From Streptomyces sp. NBC_01235 (lineage in GTDB: Bacteria > Actinomycetota > Actinomycetes > Streptomycetales > Streptomycetaceae), in assembly GCF_035989285.1 (NCBI RefSeq), contig NZ_CP108513.1, positions 2,852,001 through 2,916,000 on the forward strand: a DNA stretch of 64,000 nucleotides, read 5' to 3'. The position numbers and the translations under genes are program-made. Numbering within the stretch: the first letter of the stretch is position 1; each line of letters starts with the position of its first letter. Below are positions 24,750-32,628 of the stretch, one piece after another. The notes under the pieces were generated by a model. It had not been told where the DNA came from. It saw only the letters and a program-made list of their open reading frames with translations, and searched no databases.

Positions 24750-26480
24750 CTACCGGGGATCCCGTGCGAACTCCGTGAGGCCGGCCGAGACGGGCTCGGG
24801 CCGGCCGTTGTTCTGCACCGGCGCGGCGGTCAGCACGTCGAGGTGCTGGTAGCCGTCGGCGACGATCGGGTGCAGGTCGGCCGGGATGCGGCCGGCCAGC
24901 AGCCCGTCGCCCGCGAGCACGGTGAGCGTCGGGTTGGCGGTGAGCCCCTCCGGGTGCGCGACGAGCCGCTTCACCTGCGGCGAGTCGGCCAGTTCGAGAT
25001 CGGTGACGAGCTTGGTCGGGAAGTACTGCTCGGTGAAGTCCAGCGGCTGCTCGGCGAGGCTGCGGGCCAGCTCCCGAAGGTCGGTGACCTCCTTGTCGGC
25101 GGCGGTGAACGGGGTGCCGTCGGCGGACCGGTACCCCGGGTCGTCGGGGTCGCCGACGCGGTCGTAGTCGCGCCAGGTGTACAGCGGCCCGTGCGGCCGG
25201 TCCGGGATGGCCTTGTACGCGACGCCGAACAGCCCGGGCTGCCGGTCACCGCCGTTGGCGACGGGGAAGCTCTTGTCGGCGACCGGCCCGCCGTCGAAGA
25301 AGCCGACGCTGCTCTGCAGGAACGCCAGCGGTACGGAGTTGTCGTCCAGCAGCGCTCCGAGCACCGCCGCGTTGGTGAGCCGGAAGTCCTTCACCGCGGG
25401 TGAGCCGGTGAGGAAGGCGGCGGTGTCCTTGGAGAACAGGAACCGGTTGGTCGCCTCGATGTTGGTGGTGGAGGGGAGATAGGCCGGCAGGTCGGCCTCG
25501 CCGCCCGGATCCCGTACGGCGCCCACGCCGGCGATGGCCAGCAGCGTCATGGTCTCGGGGTTGAGCAGGACCGGCGCGGACAGCGAGCGCGACAGCAATC
25601 CGCTGTCGAGCCCGGCCTGGACGACACCGTAACCGAGGCCGATGTCGGGCAGGTTGGTGTCGTCCGGGATGCTGCCGCTGAGGTCGGCGAGCGAGGTGGA
25701 GACGGTGGTGTCGAGGGCGAAGTAGCCGGCGCACTGGTTGTAACCGGCGTCGGCGGTGGTGGCCCGGTCGCCGTCGAAGTCGGCTGCCGCGAAGTAGCCG
25801 GTGACGACCCCGCCGAGCGAGTGGCCGCCGCACAGCACCTTCCGCTTGCGCACGCCCTGGTCGGGCAACTCTGCGGCGAGCAGGTCGTACTGGTCGCGGA
25901 CGGTCTGCTCGATGCCGAGCTTCGCCATCCACCCCAGGCGCTCGTTGCCGACGAAGCCGGCGAAGGTGCGCCCGTCGACCTGCCTGCCCCGGTAGTAGTA
26001 GTCGACGGCCGTGTGCTGGTCGCCGGAGTCGGTGCCGGTGTGGTCCTCCAGACAGTTGGAGCGCCGGTCCAGGGCCCAGAACTCGATGTGCCGGCCCTGC
26101 TCGGCGGCGCGTGCCACGGTGTTGCGGGCGACGCCGTCGAACGCTCCGGCTCCCTCCAGGATGCCCGGCTGGGCGAGAAGGATCCGGTCCGCGTCGGCCG
26201 AGGCCGCGGGGCCGTCGGCGGAGCGGTAGCGCAGGTACGACAGCCAGTCGCACGCCGCCGGACGCGCCCCGAAGGAGGCCGGCAACGGCGCCTTCACCCG
26301 CACCACCGACTCCGTCACCCCGGCGACCGGACCCGTCGACGCCACGGGCGTCTCGGTCCTCCCGGTCTCCCCCTGGGCGCTCGGGGCGGCGGCGGTGAGG
26401 GTCCCGGTGGCCAGCAGCACCGCCAGCACGGCGCTGCGCAGGGCTTTCGCGGTTCTTCCTCTGCTGCGACTCGTGTTCAT
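24750..26480 (-). CDS. large secreted alpha/beta hydrolase of unknown substrate
   Basis: From the ATG at 26480 the protein is 576 residues with a signal peptide (SRSRGRTAKALRSAVLAVLLATG ... AAAPSAQG in two parts). The nucleophile elbow is LCGGHSLGGVVTGYF. The other triad members are likely Asp and His in the C-terminal half (TVLAGDGLLAG, DGYQHLDVL). It contains many DPGY/ADGTPF loops and no cell-wall anchor. It faces the cutinase gene across a shared terminator and adds a third exported ester-hydrolase-like protein to the neighbourhood. I do not recognise a characterised family member, so calling it a lipase would be a guess. The ribosome binding site is weak. Confidence 0.75.
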   Translation of the reverse strand: MNTSRSRGRTAKALRSAVLAVLLATGTLTAAAPSAQGETGRTETPVASTGPVAGVTESVVRVKAPLPASFGARPAACDWLSYLRYRSADGPAASADADRILLAQPGILEGAGAFDGVARNTVARAAEQGRHIEFWALDRRSNCLEDHTGTDSGDQHTAVDYYYRGRQVDGRTFAGFVGNERLGWMAKLGIEQTVRDQYDLLAAELPDQGVRKRKVLCGGHSLGGVVTGYFAAADFDGDRATTADAGYNQCAGYFALDTTVSTSLADLSGSIPDDTNLPDIGLGYGVVQAGLDSGLLSRSLSAPVLLNPETMTLLAIAGVGAVRDPGGEADLPAYLPSTTNIEATNRFLFSKDTAAFLTGSPAVKDFRLTNAAVLGALLDDNSVPLAFLQSSVGFFDGGPVADKSFPVANGGDRQPGLFGVAYKAIPDRPHGPLYTWRDYDRVGDPDDPGYRSADGTPFTAADKEVTDLRELARSLAEQPLDFTEQYFPTKLVTDLELADSPQVKRLVAHPEGLTANPTLTVLAGDGLLAGRIPADLHPIVADGYQHLDVLTAAPVQNNGRPEPVSAGLTEFARDPR

Positions 26481-26602
26481 AGCCGGACCGTAGAACCGTG
26501 CGGAGCGTTCGATCGCGCAGTGCTCACAAGAACTCAAGCCCGGGCGGCGCCTTTGTCAGAGCCGGACGAACGGGTTCCGAACCGCCGTGCTCCCGGACGG
26601 GA

Positions 26603-26639
26603 GCGAGCCCCCGCACGCCGGTCGCGTACGGGGGCTCGC
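26603..26639 (-). terminator. terminator of the streptogrisin B-like gene
   Basis: GCGAGCCCCCG and CGGGGGCTCGC form a perfect 11-bp stem with a 15-nt loop, 34 bp after the protease stop. Confidence 0.82.
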
Positions 26640-26672
26640 CCCTTCAGTCGTGGAACTCGCCGGGCGGGACCG

Positions 26673-27581
26673 TCAGCCGACGCTCACGCCGTAGTAGCTC
26701 AGTGCCTCGGTGACCGGCTGGAAGAAGGTCGTGCCGCCGGAGGTGCAGTTGCCGCTGCCGCCGGAGGTCAGACCGTAGGCCACGGTGCCCGAGTACAGGG
26801 GGCCGCCGCTGTCGCCGCCCTCGGCGCAGACCGTGGTCTGGATCATGCCGTAGACGACGTCGCCGCTGCCGTAGTTGACCGTGGCGTTCAGGGCGGTGAC
26901 CCGGCCGCTGTGGGTACCCGTGGTGGAACCGCGGCGGTAGACCGTGGTGCCCACGCTCGGGGTGGCCGCGCTGGAGATCGTCTGACTGCCGACCGAGCTC
27001 GGGTGGGCGACGGACGTGTTGGTGTACCGCACCAGCGCGAAGTCGTTGGTCGGGAAGCTGTAGCTGACGTTCGTGCCCAGCGTCGAGCTCTGGCCCGAGT
27101 TGGAGTACCAGGTGGAGGCGACCTCACCGCAGTGACCGGCGGTCAGGAAGTAGTAGGTGCTCCCGCTGTGCACGTTGAAGCCGAGCGAGCAGCGGTAGCC
27201 GCCGCCGTAGATGGCGTCGCCGCCGGTGATCAGCTTCTTGAACTGGCCCGGGGTGTGCTTGATCGTGAGCGCGCCGGCGTTGCTGCCCGCCTGCTCCTTG
27301 ATCTTCGCGATCTCGGCCTTCGAGACCGTGCTGTCGACGGTGACGACGAGCCGGTTGGTGTTGCTGTCGACGGCCCAGGCGGTGCCCGGGACGTCCGCGT
27401 TGAGCACCGAGGTGCTCGCGCTCTTGAGCTGTGCGGTACTGAAGGTGGCGGTGTCCGCCGCGCTCGCGTTGGGGATCGCGATGGCGGCCGCGGCCACGAG
27501 TCCGGTGGCGACGGCGGTCAGCCGGGTCCGTCTCGAGATGCCGCTCGTGGGGGTGGTGGGGGTGGTGCGCTTGATCCTCAC
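26673..27581 (-). CDS. streptogrisin B-like secreted serine protease
   Basis: From a GTG (GGGAGGG about 8 nt upstream) it is 302 residues, the usual streptogrisin A/B length. Signal peptide and start resemble SprB (MRIKRT...). The pro-region has [20 protein letters not shown] and [16 protein letters not shown]. The mature enzyme starts near [18 protein letters not shown]; the triad is His in TAGHC, Asp in TNDFALV and Ser in GGDSGGPL. The residue before the active-site GDSGG is Gly rather than the usual Pro (EGGDSGG). It is shorter than the related protease at 12485-13567 because of a smaller pro-region. It is secreted and acts on extracellular proteins. Confidence 0.92.
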   Translation of the reverse strand: MRIKRTTPTTPTSGISRRTRLTAVATGLVAAAAIAIPNASAADTATFSTAQLKSASTSVLNADVPGTAWAVDSNTNRLVVTVDSTVSKAEIAKIKEQAGSNAGALTIKHTPGQFKKLITGGDAIYGGGYRCSLGFNVHSGSTYYFLTAGHCGEVASTWYSNSGQSSTLGTNVSYSFPTNDFALVRYTNTSVAHPSSVGSQTISSAATPSVGTTVYRRGSTTGTHSGRVTALNATVNYGSGDVVYGMIQTTVCAEGGDSGGPLYSGTVAYGLTSGGSGNCTSGGTTFFQPVTEALSYYGVSVG

Positions 27582-28034
27582 GTTTCGTTCCCTCCCAGGG
27601 GAAGTCGGGGGCCCGTCGTGTGGGGTCGGGGCCCGTGAGGCGCAGCCAGGACCGACGTTCGTCCGGATTCCGGACACGCCGTGACCCTGACAAGCGCTGA
27701 GGGGGAGTATTCGGCCGAACGGCCGGTCGGCGCAAGGGCGCCTTTCGGCCGTCAGACCTTGAACGAACTGCGTGAGTTGACCCCTCTCGCAGCCCTCTTT
27801 CCCCAGCTCGGACCAGGTTGCGCCGCCCTGCCTCGACCACCACGTCACAGGTGTTCCCCGACGGCGGGACGGGGCAGCTGAAAGCGTCGGCGAAGGTGCA
27901 CGAAGGCAGTACAGAAGGGTTGACGCGACCGTCGTGCGTCCGTCCGCGTCGGGTGCGCCGGGGCGCGGGACGCCGGATGTCCGGAAGTCGACCGTCCGGA
28001 TAGCCCTCCGCCCACGCTCGATCAGCTCTTCCCG
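27582..28034. other. intergenic, protease promoter region
   Basis: About 450 bp upstream of the streptogrisin B-like gene. It contains GGCCGAACGGCCGG symmetry near 27712. No gene was recognised. Confidence 0.45.
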
Positions 28035-28245
28035 TGGGGTCGGGCAGCCCGAGGCGCGGGCGCAGGGTGGTTCCCTCGTATTCCGTGCGGAACGCGCCGC
28101 GCCACTGGAGCAGCGGCACCACCCGGTCGACGAACTCGTCGAGCCCGCCGGGCCTGAGGTGCGGTACGAGGGTGAAGCCGTCGGCGGCACCCTGCCCCAC
28201 GAACGTCTCCAGTTCCGCGGCGACCGCCTCGGGCGTGCCGATGCG
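28035..28245 (-). pseudogene. luciferase-like FMN monooxygenase C-terminal remnant
   Basis: The frame [61 protein letters not shown] matches the C-terminus of bacterial flavin-dependent monooxygenases of the NtaA/SnaA/DszA type. No start or N-terminal barrel is present, and upstream sequence in the frame has no similarity. It is a 5'-truncated relic like those at 2.6-4.0 kb. Confidence 0.75.
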
Positions 28246-28518
28246 ACTGCCGGGGCACCCGCCTCGCTCACGGTCCGCCGGATCGACAGCCCGTTCTTCT
28301 TGGAGCGTGCCCGCCTCTTCTCGGCCCCCTCCGTCAGGGCCCGCCTCTTCTCGCACTTGGCCCAGGCATCCGCAGCAGTGGCTGGTCACCCGCTGCCACA
28401 TCGACTTCGGTCGCGTGTGGTCCTGTTCCTGTTGAGCCGACCCACTGCGCGGCCGTGTTCGGGGCGCCCCTTGACGTTCTCTCCTCGCCAGTTTCGCCTT
28501 CGCACCCGCGCCCTCCCC
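28246..28518. other. intergenic with short direct repeat
   Basis: The motif GCCCGCCTCTTCTCG occurs twice, about 29 bp apart (near 28309 and 28338). No gene was recognised; it separates the monooxygenase relic from the GTPase gene's 3' end. Confidence 0.45.
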
Positions 28519-29118
28519 TCACCCTCGCGCCACCGCCGACCGACGCCTGGGCGCGGCCCGGACCCCGATCACCCGATCCATCAAGGCACCCAGTACATCC
28601 CGAACGGACCCCCGCTCCCGCGCGTCGCACTCCAGCACGGGAATGTCCGCGCCGAGCCCCAACGCCTCCCGGACCTCCTCCAGTTCGAACCGTTCGGCCC
28701 CGTCGAAGCGGTTCACCGCGAGGACGAACGGCGCGCCCTGGGCCTCGAAGTAGTCGAGGGCGGGGAAACACTCCTCGATGCGCCGGGTGTCCGCGAGGAC
28801 CACTGTTCCCAGCGCGCCCTCCACCAGGTCGTCCCACAGGAACGAGAAGCGGTCCTGTCCGGGCGTCCCGAACAGATACAGCGCGATGGTCGGATCGAGT
28901 CTGATCCGCCCGAAGTCGAGCGCGACGGTGGTCGTCGTCTTGGACTCCACGCCCTCGAGCGAGTCGACGCCCACCGACACCTGGGTGATCGCCGCCTCCG
29001 TGTCGAGCGGTTCGATCTCGGAGACGGCCCCGATGAAGGTGGTCTTGCCGACGCCGAGGCCCCCGCTCACCACGATCTTCACGGCGAGCGGCACGGTCTT
29101 GTCAGAGCGCCCGGGCAT
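28519..29118 (-). CDS. conservon-type (CvnD-like) small GTPase / ATP-GTP binding protein
   Basis: This 199-residue protein has Walker A GGLGVGKTTFIGAVSE, a switch region with conserved TTTTVALDFGRI, DLFGTPGQ-type G3 reading LFGTPGQDRF, and NRFDG as the G4-like base motif. It matches the CvnD GTPases that pair with a roadblock protein in Streptomyces conservons. Here no histidine-kinase-like CvnA, roadblock CvnB or CvnC lies alongside, so it is an orphan. The ATG at 29118 has AGGACC upstream. It follows the DUF5685 gene by 123 bp on the same strand. Confidence 0.85.
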   Translation of the reverse strand: MPGRSDKTVPLAVKIVVSGGLGVGKTTFIGAVSEIEPLDTEAAITQVSVGVDSLEGVESKTTTTVALDFGRIRLDPTIALYLFGTPGQDRFSFLWDDLVEGALGTVVLADTRRIEECFPALDYFEAQGAPFVLAVNRFDGAERFELEEVREALGLGADIPVLECDARERGSVRDVLGALMDRVIGVRAAPRRRSAVARG

Positions 29119-29241
29119 GGGTCCTGGTCCTTTCGAGCGTCCGCATCCTTGGCGGGAGATACGGCCCAGGGATGCTCGCCGCTCACCGTGGCAGCGTCCG
29201 CCACGGACGATGAGCGCGTACACACGGCACGTGACGCCGCG

Positions 29242-30426
29242 TCAGCACGAGCAGTCGCAGGCGCAGCACTCACAGCACTCGCACGCGTCACAGCAGCCGC
29301 AGTCGCAGTCGCAGCCGTCGCTGCACCATCCCTCACGCCTCTTCCTCGACCACGGCCCCTCGAACTCGTCGGCACAGCACGCCTTGCAGGTGCAGCAGAG
29401 CCCGAGCGCGACCGCGCACCCGGCCCAGAAGCCCCGCTTGTCGGGGCGCGGCGGCTCACCGCCGAAGGGGTTGCCGGGAGCGCTCGGATCCGCCGGTCCC
29501 TGTGGGGCGTACGGCCCAGTGGGCGGCCCGAAGGCCCCTTCCGGCCCGTGTGCGTGCCCGCACGAGGAGGTCCCGAACGCCCGGTCCACCGACCGCTCCA
29601 GCTCGTGCGCGAGCAGCAGATGCGCGAGCCTGCTGTCGGCGAACTCCACGTCGCGCAGGGCGAGCCGGATGCCATGCAGGGCGTCGTCGGCGAGCCGGCG
29701 GGCCTCGGGGAGCGGGGTGCCCGTGGCCGTCAGCGGGTTCCAGGCACCCGCCGCCGCGTCCGCCGCCCTGTCCTCGACGGCGTCCAGGAGGTGGGCCAGC
29801 CGTCCGAAGAGGCGGCCCGCCTCGGCGAGCGGCGCGGCGTTGGCCGGCCGGCCCGCCAGGACCGCGGTGTGCGCGAAGGCGGCGGCGGTGGCTGTCTCGG
29901 TCGGCTCGGTGACCGTCAACAGCGGGGTGCCCGGTCCGGCGAGCGCCTCGATGCCGACCTGCCGGTCCACCGCGTCGACGAGGACGGCGGTGTCGAACCC
30001 GACGGCGGCCCCGCTCCGTTCCCCGGCCCGCCCCCAGCTCGCGGCGACCCGGCGCGCGGCGACGGCGACCGGCCGCCGCGCCAGCAGCCCGTCCCCGTCG
30101 GCGACGTGGTCGCGCACCTTGGCCGAGGCGAGCACCAGCGAGACGGCGGCCGCGAGCCGGGCGCCCTCACCCTGCGCGACGGACGCGGTGCGCATCCCGC
30201 GGAGCGGGCACGGTCCGGCCGTCCGCCGCCACCCTCCGGCTGCGGTGCGCTCGGCCTGAGCCTCCGTCAGAACCGATATGAGCAGCCCGTCGTAGTTGGT
30301 GACGACCCGCGCGAACTGCCCGTGGTCGCCGCGCAGCGCGAGACAGAGCCCGCACAGGTGCGCCATCCACTGGGTCTTGAGGCCCTCACCGAGCCGGTGA
30401 CTGCACGGCCTGACGATTCCGAACAC
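29242..30426 (-). CDS. DUF5685-family protein with Cys-rich C-terminal tail
   Basis: The start is placed at the GTG at 30426 (protein begins MFGIVRPCSHRLGE, with GGGGGA upstream), giving 394 residues. The conserved N-terminal part has MAHLCGLCLALRGDHGQFARVVTNYDGLL. A CPLRG motif adds to a cysteine pattern that could bind metal. The C-terminal region has a low-complexity Pro/Gly linker and ends in a dense cysteine run (CDCDCGCCDACECCECC and following), with about 20 Cys in the last 60 residues. Function is unknown; metal binding or post-translational modification of the tail is a guess. It is upstream of, and co-directional with, the orphan GTPase. Confidence 0.8.
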   Translation of the reverse strand: MFGIVRPCSHRLGEGLKTQWMAHLCGLCLALRGDHGQFARVVTNYDGLLISVLTEAQAERTAAGGWRRTAGPCPLRGMRTASVAQGEGARLAAAVSLVLASAKVRDHVADGDGLLARRPVAVAARRVAASWGRAGERSGAAVGFDTAVLVDAVDRQVGIEALAGPGTPLLTVTEPTETATAAAFAHTAVLAGRPANAAPLAEAGRLFGRLAHLLDAVEDRAADAAAGAWNPLTATGTPLPEARRLADDALHGIRLALRDVEFADSRLAHLLLAHELERSVDRAFGTSSCGHAHGPEGAFGPPTGPYAPQGPADPSAPGNPFGGEPPRPDKRGFWAGCAVALGLCCTCKACCADEFEGPWSRKRREGWCSDGCDCDCGCCDACECCECCACDCSC

Positions 30427-30738
30427 GACATCCCCCGTCGTCATCGAGACATTGAGCTGCCGCATGCTATCGACCGATTGTCACGCCGGATCGGGGGCAC
30501 TCGGTTCACCCGGACGCACCGTCCGTCACCCATCCGCCACGAAGAATCATATTTCACTCACAGTCAGCAGCCGTACGCGGTACGACCCTTGGGAGACGCG
30601 GGCTCTCGACGGATTCGCTGTGCACCAGTACCGTCACAAACCCCCCGCGCGGCGTCTATCCACTTGGCGCGACATCCGCATCATGGACGACCATGGGGAA
30701 TGCGGAAAGCAGAATGACCGCTGTGAGAGGAGGCGTCC
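30427..30738. other. divergent promoter region, DUF5685 gene / sepF-like gene
   Basis: 312 bp, relatively AT-rich around 30480-30560. It ends in a very strong ribosome binding site, GAGAGGAGG, for the SepF-like gene. No further gene seen. Confidence 0.5.
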
Positions 30739-31176
30739 ATGGGATCGGTGCGCAAGGCGAGTGCCTGGCTTGGCCTCGTCGACGACAACGATGACGAGCG
30801 TTACTACGACGACGACTATTCCGAGGGGACCGACTCCGGGGACGCCTGGGTCACCGACCCCCGCGTGAAGGTGGCCACGGACACGGCCGAGGAGAAGGGC
30901 CGCCGGATCGGCACCGTCACCCCGGACAGTTTCCGGGACGCGCGGGCGATCGGTGAGCTGTTCCGCGAGGGTGTGCCGGTGATCATGAACCTCACGGCCA
31001 TGGAGGCCGGGGACGCCAAGCGCGTCGTCGACTTCGCGGCCGGGCTGATCTTCGGCCTGCGGGGTTCGATCGAGCGGGTGTCCACCCGGGTGTTCCTGCT
31101 GTCCCCCGCCAACACGGAGATCGTGAACGGAGACCCGTCCGCGCATCGGACGGACGGTTTCTTCAACCAGAGCTGA
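30739..31176 (+). CDS. sflA: SepF-like protein (SflA type)
   Basis: This 145-residue SepF-domain protein has a short N-terminal amphipathic start ([16 protein letters not shown]), an acidic linker, and the SepF core [73 protein letters not shown]. SepF binds FtsZ and membrane. Streptomyces has extra paralogues, SflA and SflB, that stop ectopic FtsZ/DivIVA assembly. Its position next to an acyl-CoA dehydrogenase and away from ftsZ suits SflA; the symbol is inferred from remembered synteny. A terminator overlaps its stop codon. Confidence 0.85.
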   Translation: MGSVRKASAWLGLVDDNDDERYYDDDYSEGTDSGDAWVTDPRVKVATDTAEEKGRRIGTVTPDSFRDARAIGELFREGVPVIMNLTAMEAGDAKRVVDFAAGLIFGLRGSIERVSTRVFLLSPANTEIVNGDPSAHRTDGFFNQS

Positions 31177-31203
31177 GGCAGGGCCGCTCACCGGCCCTGC
31201 CTC
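31175..31203. terminator. bidirectional terminator, sepF-like / acyl-CoA dehydrogenase
   Basis: GAGGCAGGGCCG-CTCAC-CGGCCCTGCCTC is a perfect 12-bp stem with a 5-nt loop between convergent genes. It begins inside the SepF-like stop codon. Confidence 0.88.
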
Positions 31204-31218
31204 GGCCCCCGGGCCGGG

Positions 31219-32409
31219 TCAGCGGAAGGCGTCGAGTCCGGTGAGCGCCTTGCCCAGCACGAGCTGGTGCATCTCGACGGTGCCCTCGTAGGTGAGGACC
31301 GACTCGAGGTTGGTCGCGTGCCGCATGACGGGGTATTCGAGCGAGATCCCGTTGGCGCCGAGGACGGTACGGGCGGTCCGGCAGATCTCGATCGCCTCCC
31401 GTACGTTGTTGAGCTTGCCGAAGCTGACCTGCTCGGGACGCAGGCGGCCGGCGTCCATGCGCCGCCCCAGATGATGGGCGAGCAGAATCCCCTTGTGCAG
31501 CTCGACCGCCATGTCGGCGAGCTTGGCCTGGGTGAGCTGGAAACCCCCGATGGGCCGCCCGAACTGCTCGCGGGTCTTCGCGTACTCGACGGCGGTCTCG
31601 AAGCAGGAGCGCGCCGCTCCCATCGCGCCCCACACGATGCCGTAGCGCGCGTGGGACAGACAGCTGAGCGGTCCGCGCAGCCCGGTGACCTCCGGCAGGA
31701 CGGCGTCCGCGGGCAACCGCACGTCGTCGAGCACGAGCTCGCTGGTCACGCTGGCCCGCAGGGACCACTTGTGCTTGATCTCGGGCGCCGAGAACCCCGG
31801 AGTGCCGGCGGGCACCACGAAGCCGCGGATCCCGTCGTCGCTCTGCGCCCAGACGACGGCCACCCCGGCGACGGACCCGTTGGTGATCCACATCTTGCGG
31901 CCGTTGAGCACCCAGTCGGAGCCGTCCCGCTTGGCGTACGTCCGCATGCCCGCCGGGTCGGAGCCGTGATCGGGTTCGGTGAGCCCGAAGCACCCGATGA
32001 TCTCGCCCGCGGCCATCCCCGGCAGCCAGGTCCGCTTCTGCTCCTCGCTGCCGAAGCGGTGCAGGGCGTACATGGCGAGGGAACCCTGCACGGAGACCAG
32101 GGACCGGATGCCGGAGTCGGCGGCCTCGAGTTCGAGACAGGCGAGGCCGTACTGCACGGCACTGGCGCCGGCGCACCCGTATCCGCTGAGCGACATCCCG
32201 AGCGCCCCGATGGCGCCGAGCTCGCGCGCCAGCTCCCGGATGACCGGCAGCTCCCCGCGCTCGTACCACTCGGCGACATACGGCAGCACCCGGTCCGCCG
32301 CCCAGCCGCGCACGGTGTCACGGATCGCGAGATCCTCCGGCTCCAGCAGTTCGTCGATCCCGAGCGGATCGGCGGGGTCGAAGGGGGGCAACTTCGAGGA
32401 CGCGGACAT
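31219..32409 (-). CDS. acyl-CoA dehydrogenase, glutaryl-CoA dehydrogenase type
   Basis: This 396-residue flavoenzyme has CFGLTEPDHGSDPAGM (FAD/substrate loop), WVLNGRKMWITNGSVA, AKTREQFGRPIGGFQLTQAKLADM, and TYEGTVEMHQLVLGKAL, whose Glu is the catalytic base at the position used by glutaryl-CoA dehydrogenase. That enzyme oxidises and decarboxylates glutaryl-CoA to crotonyl-CoA in lysine/tryptophan catabolism. GGAGG is 7 nt before the ATG at 32409. A palindrome covers the promoter. Other acyl-CoA dehydrogenases cannot be excluded. Confidence 0.88.
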   Translation of the reverse strand: MSASSKLPPFDPADPLGIDELLEPEDLAIRDTVRGWAADRVLPYVAEWYERGELPVIRELARELGAIGALGMSLSGYGCAGASAVQYGLACLELEAADSGIRSLVSVQGSLAMYALHRFGSEEQKRTWLPGMAAGEIIGCFGLTEPDHGSDPAGMRTYAKRDGSDWVLNGRKMWITNGSVAGVAVVWAQSDDGIRGFVVPAGTPGFSAPEIKHKWSLRASVTSELVLDDVRLPADAVLPEVTGLRGPLSCLSHARYGIVWGAMGAARSCFETAVEYAKTREQFGRPIGGFQLTQAKLADMAVELHKGILLAHHLGRRMDAGRLRPEQVSFGKLNNVREAIEICRTARTVLGANGISLEYPVMRHATNLESVLTYEGTVEMHQLVLGKALTGLDAFR

Positions 32410-32435
32410 ACGACAGCCTCCGGCAGGAACCAAAA

Positions 32436-32450
32436 ACTAGCACCGCTAGT
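32436..32450. promoter_or_regulatory. ACTAGC-N3-GCTAGT palindrome upstream of acyl-CoA dehydrogenase
   Basis: ACTAGC-ACC-GCTAGT is a perfect 6-3-6 inverted repeat 27 bp before the start codon. It is a good candidate for a TetR- or GntR-type operator controlling the gene. No regulator gene is adjacent. Confidence 0.65.
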
Positions 32451-32628
32451 CACGGTGCCCCGGCGACGTTACGACGCGACGCCCCACACGTCCAGTACAC
32501 GCCCGACACATCCCGTGCGCGCACGGCACGTGCATACGCGCCCCGCAAGGCGCAGCCGCCGACGGCGCGCCCCACGGGCGACGCCCACCTCCTGTCCAAG
32601 AGTCACGGGCAGCACGCGGGTGGGGGAC

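Noticed and set aside
24750..26480. Calling the large secreted hydrolase a seventh gene of the Pks13-like cassette
   Set aside because: It is on the opposite strand, beyond a strong shared terminator, so co-regulation is not supported.
30427..30738. A small gene between the DUF5685 and sepF-like genes
   Set aside because: No frame has a ribosome binding site plus family motif; the region is best read as promoter.
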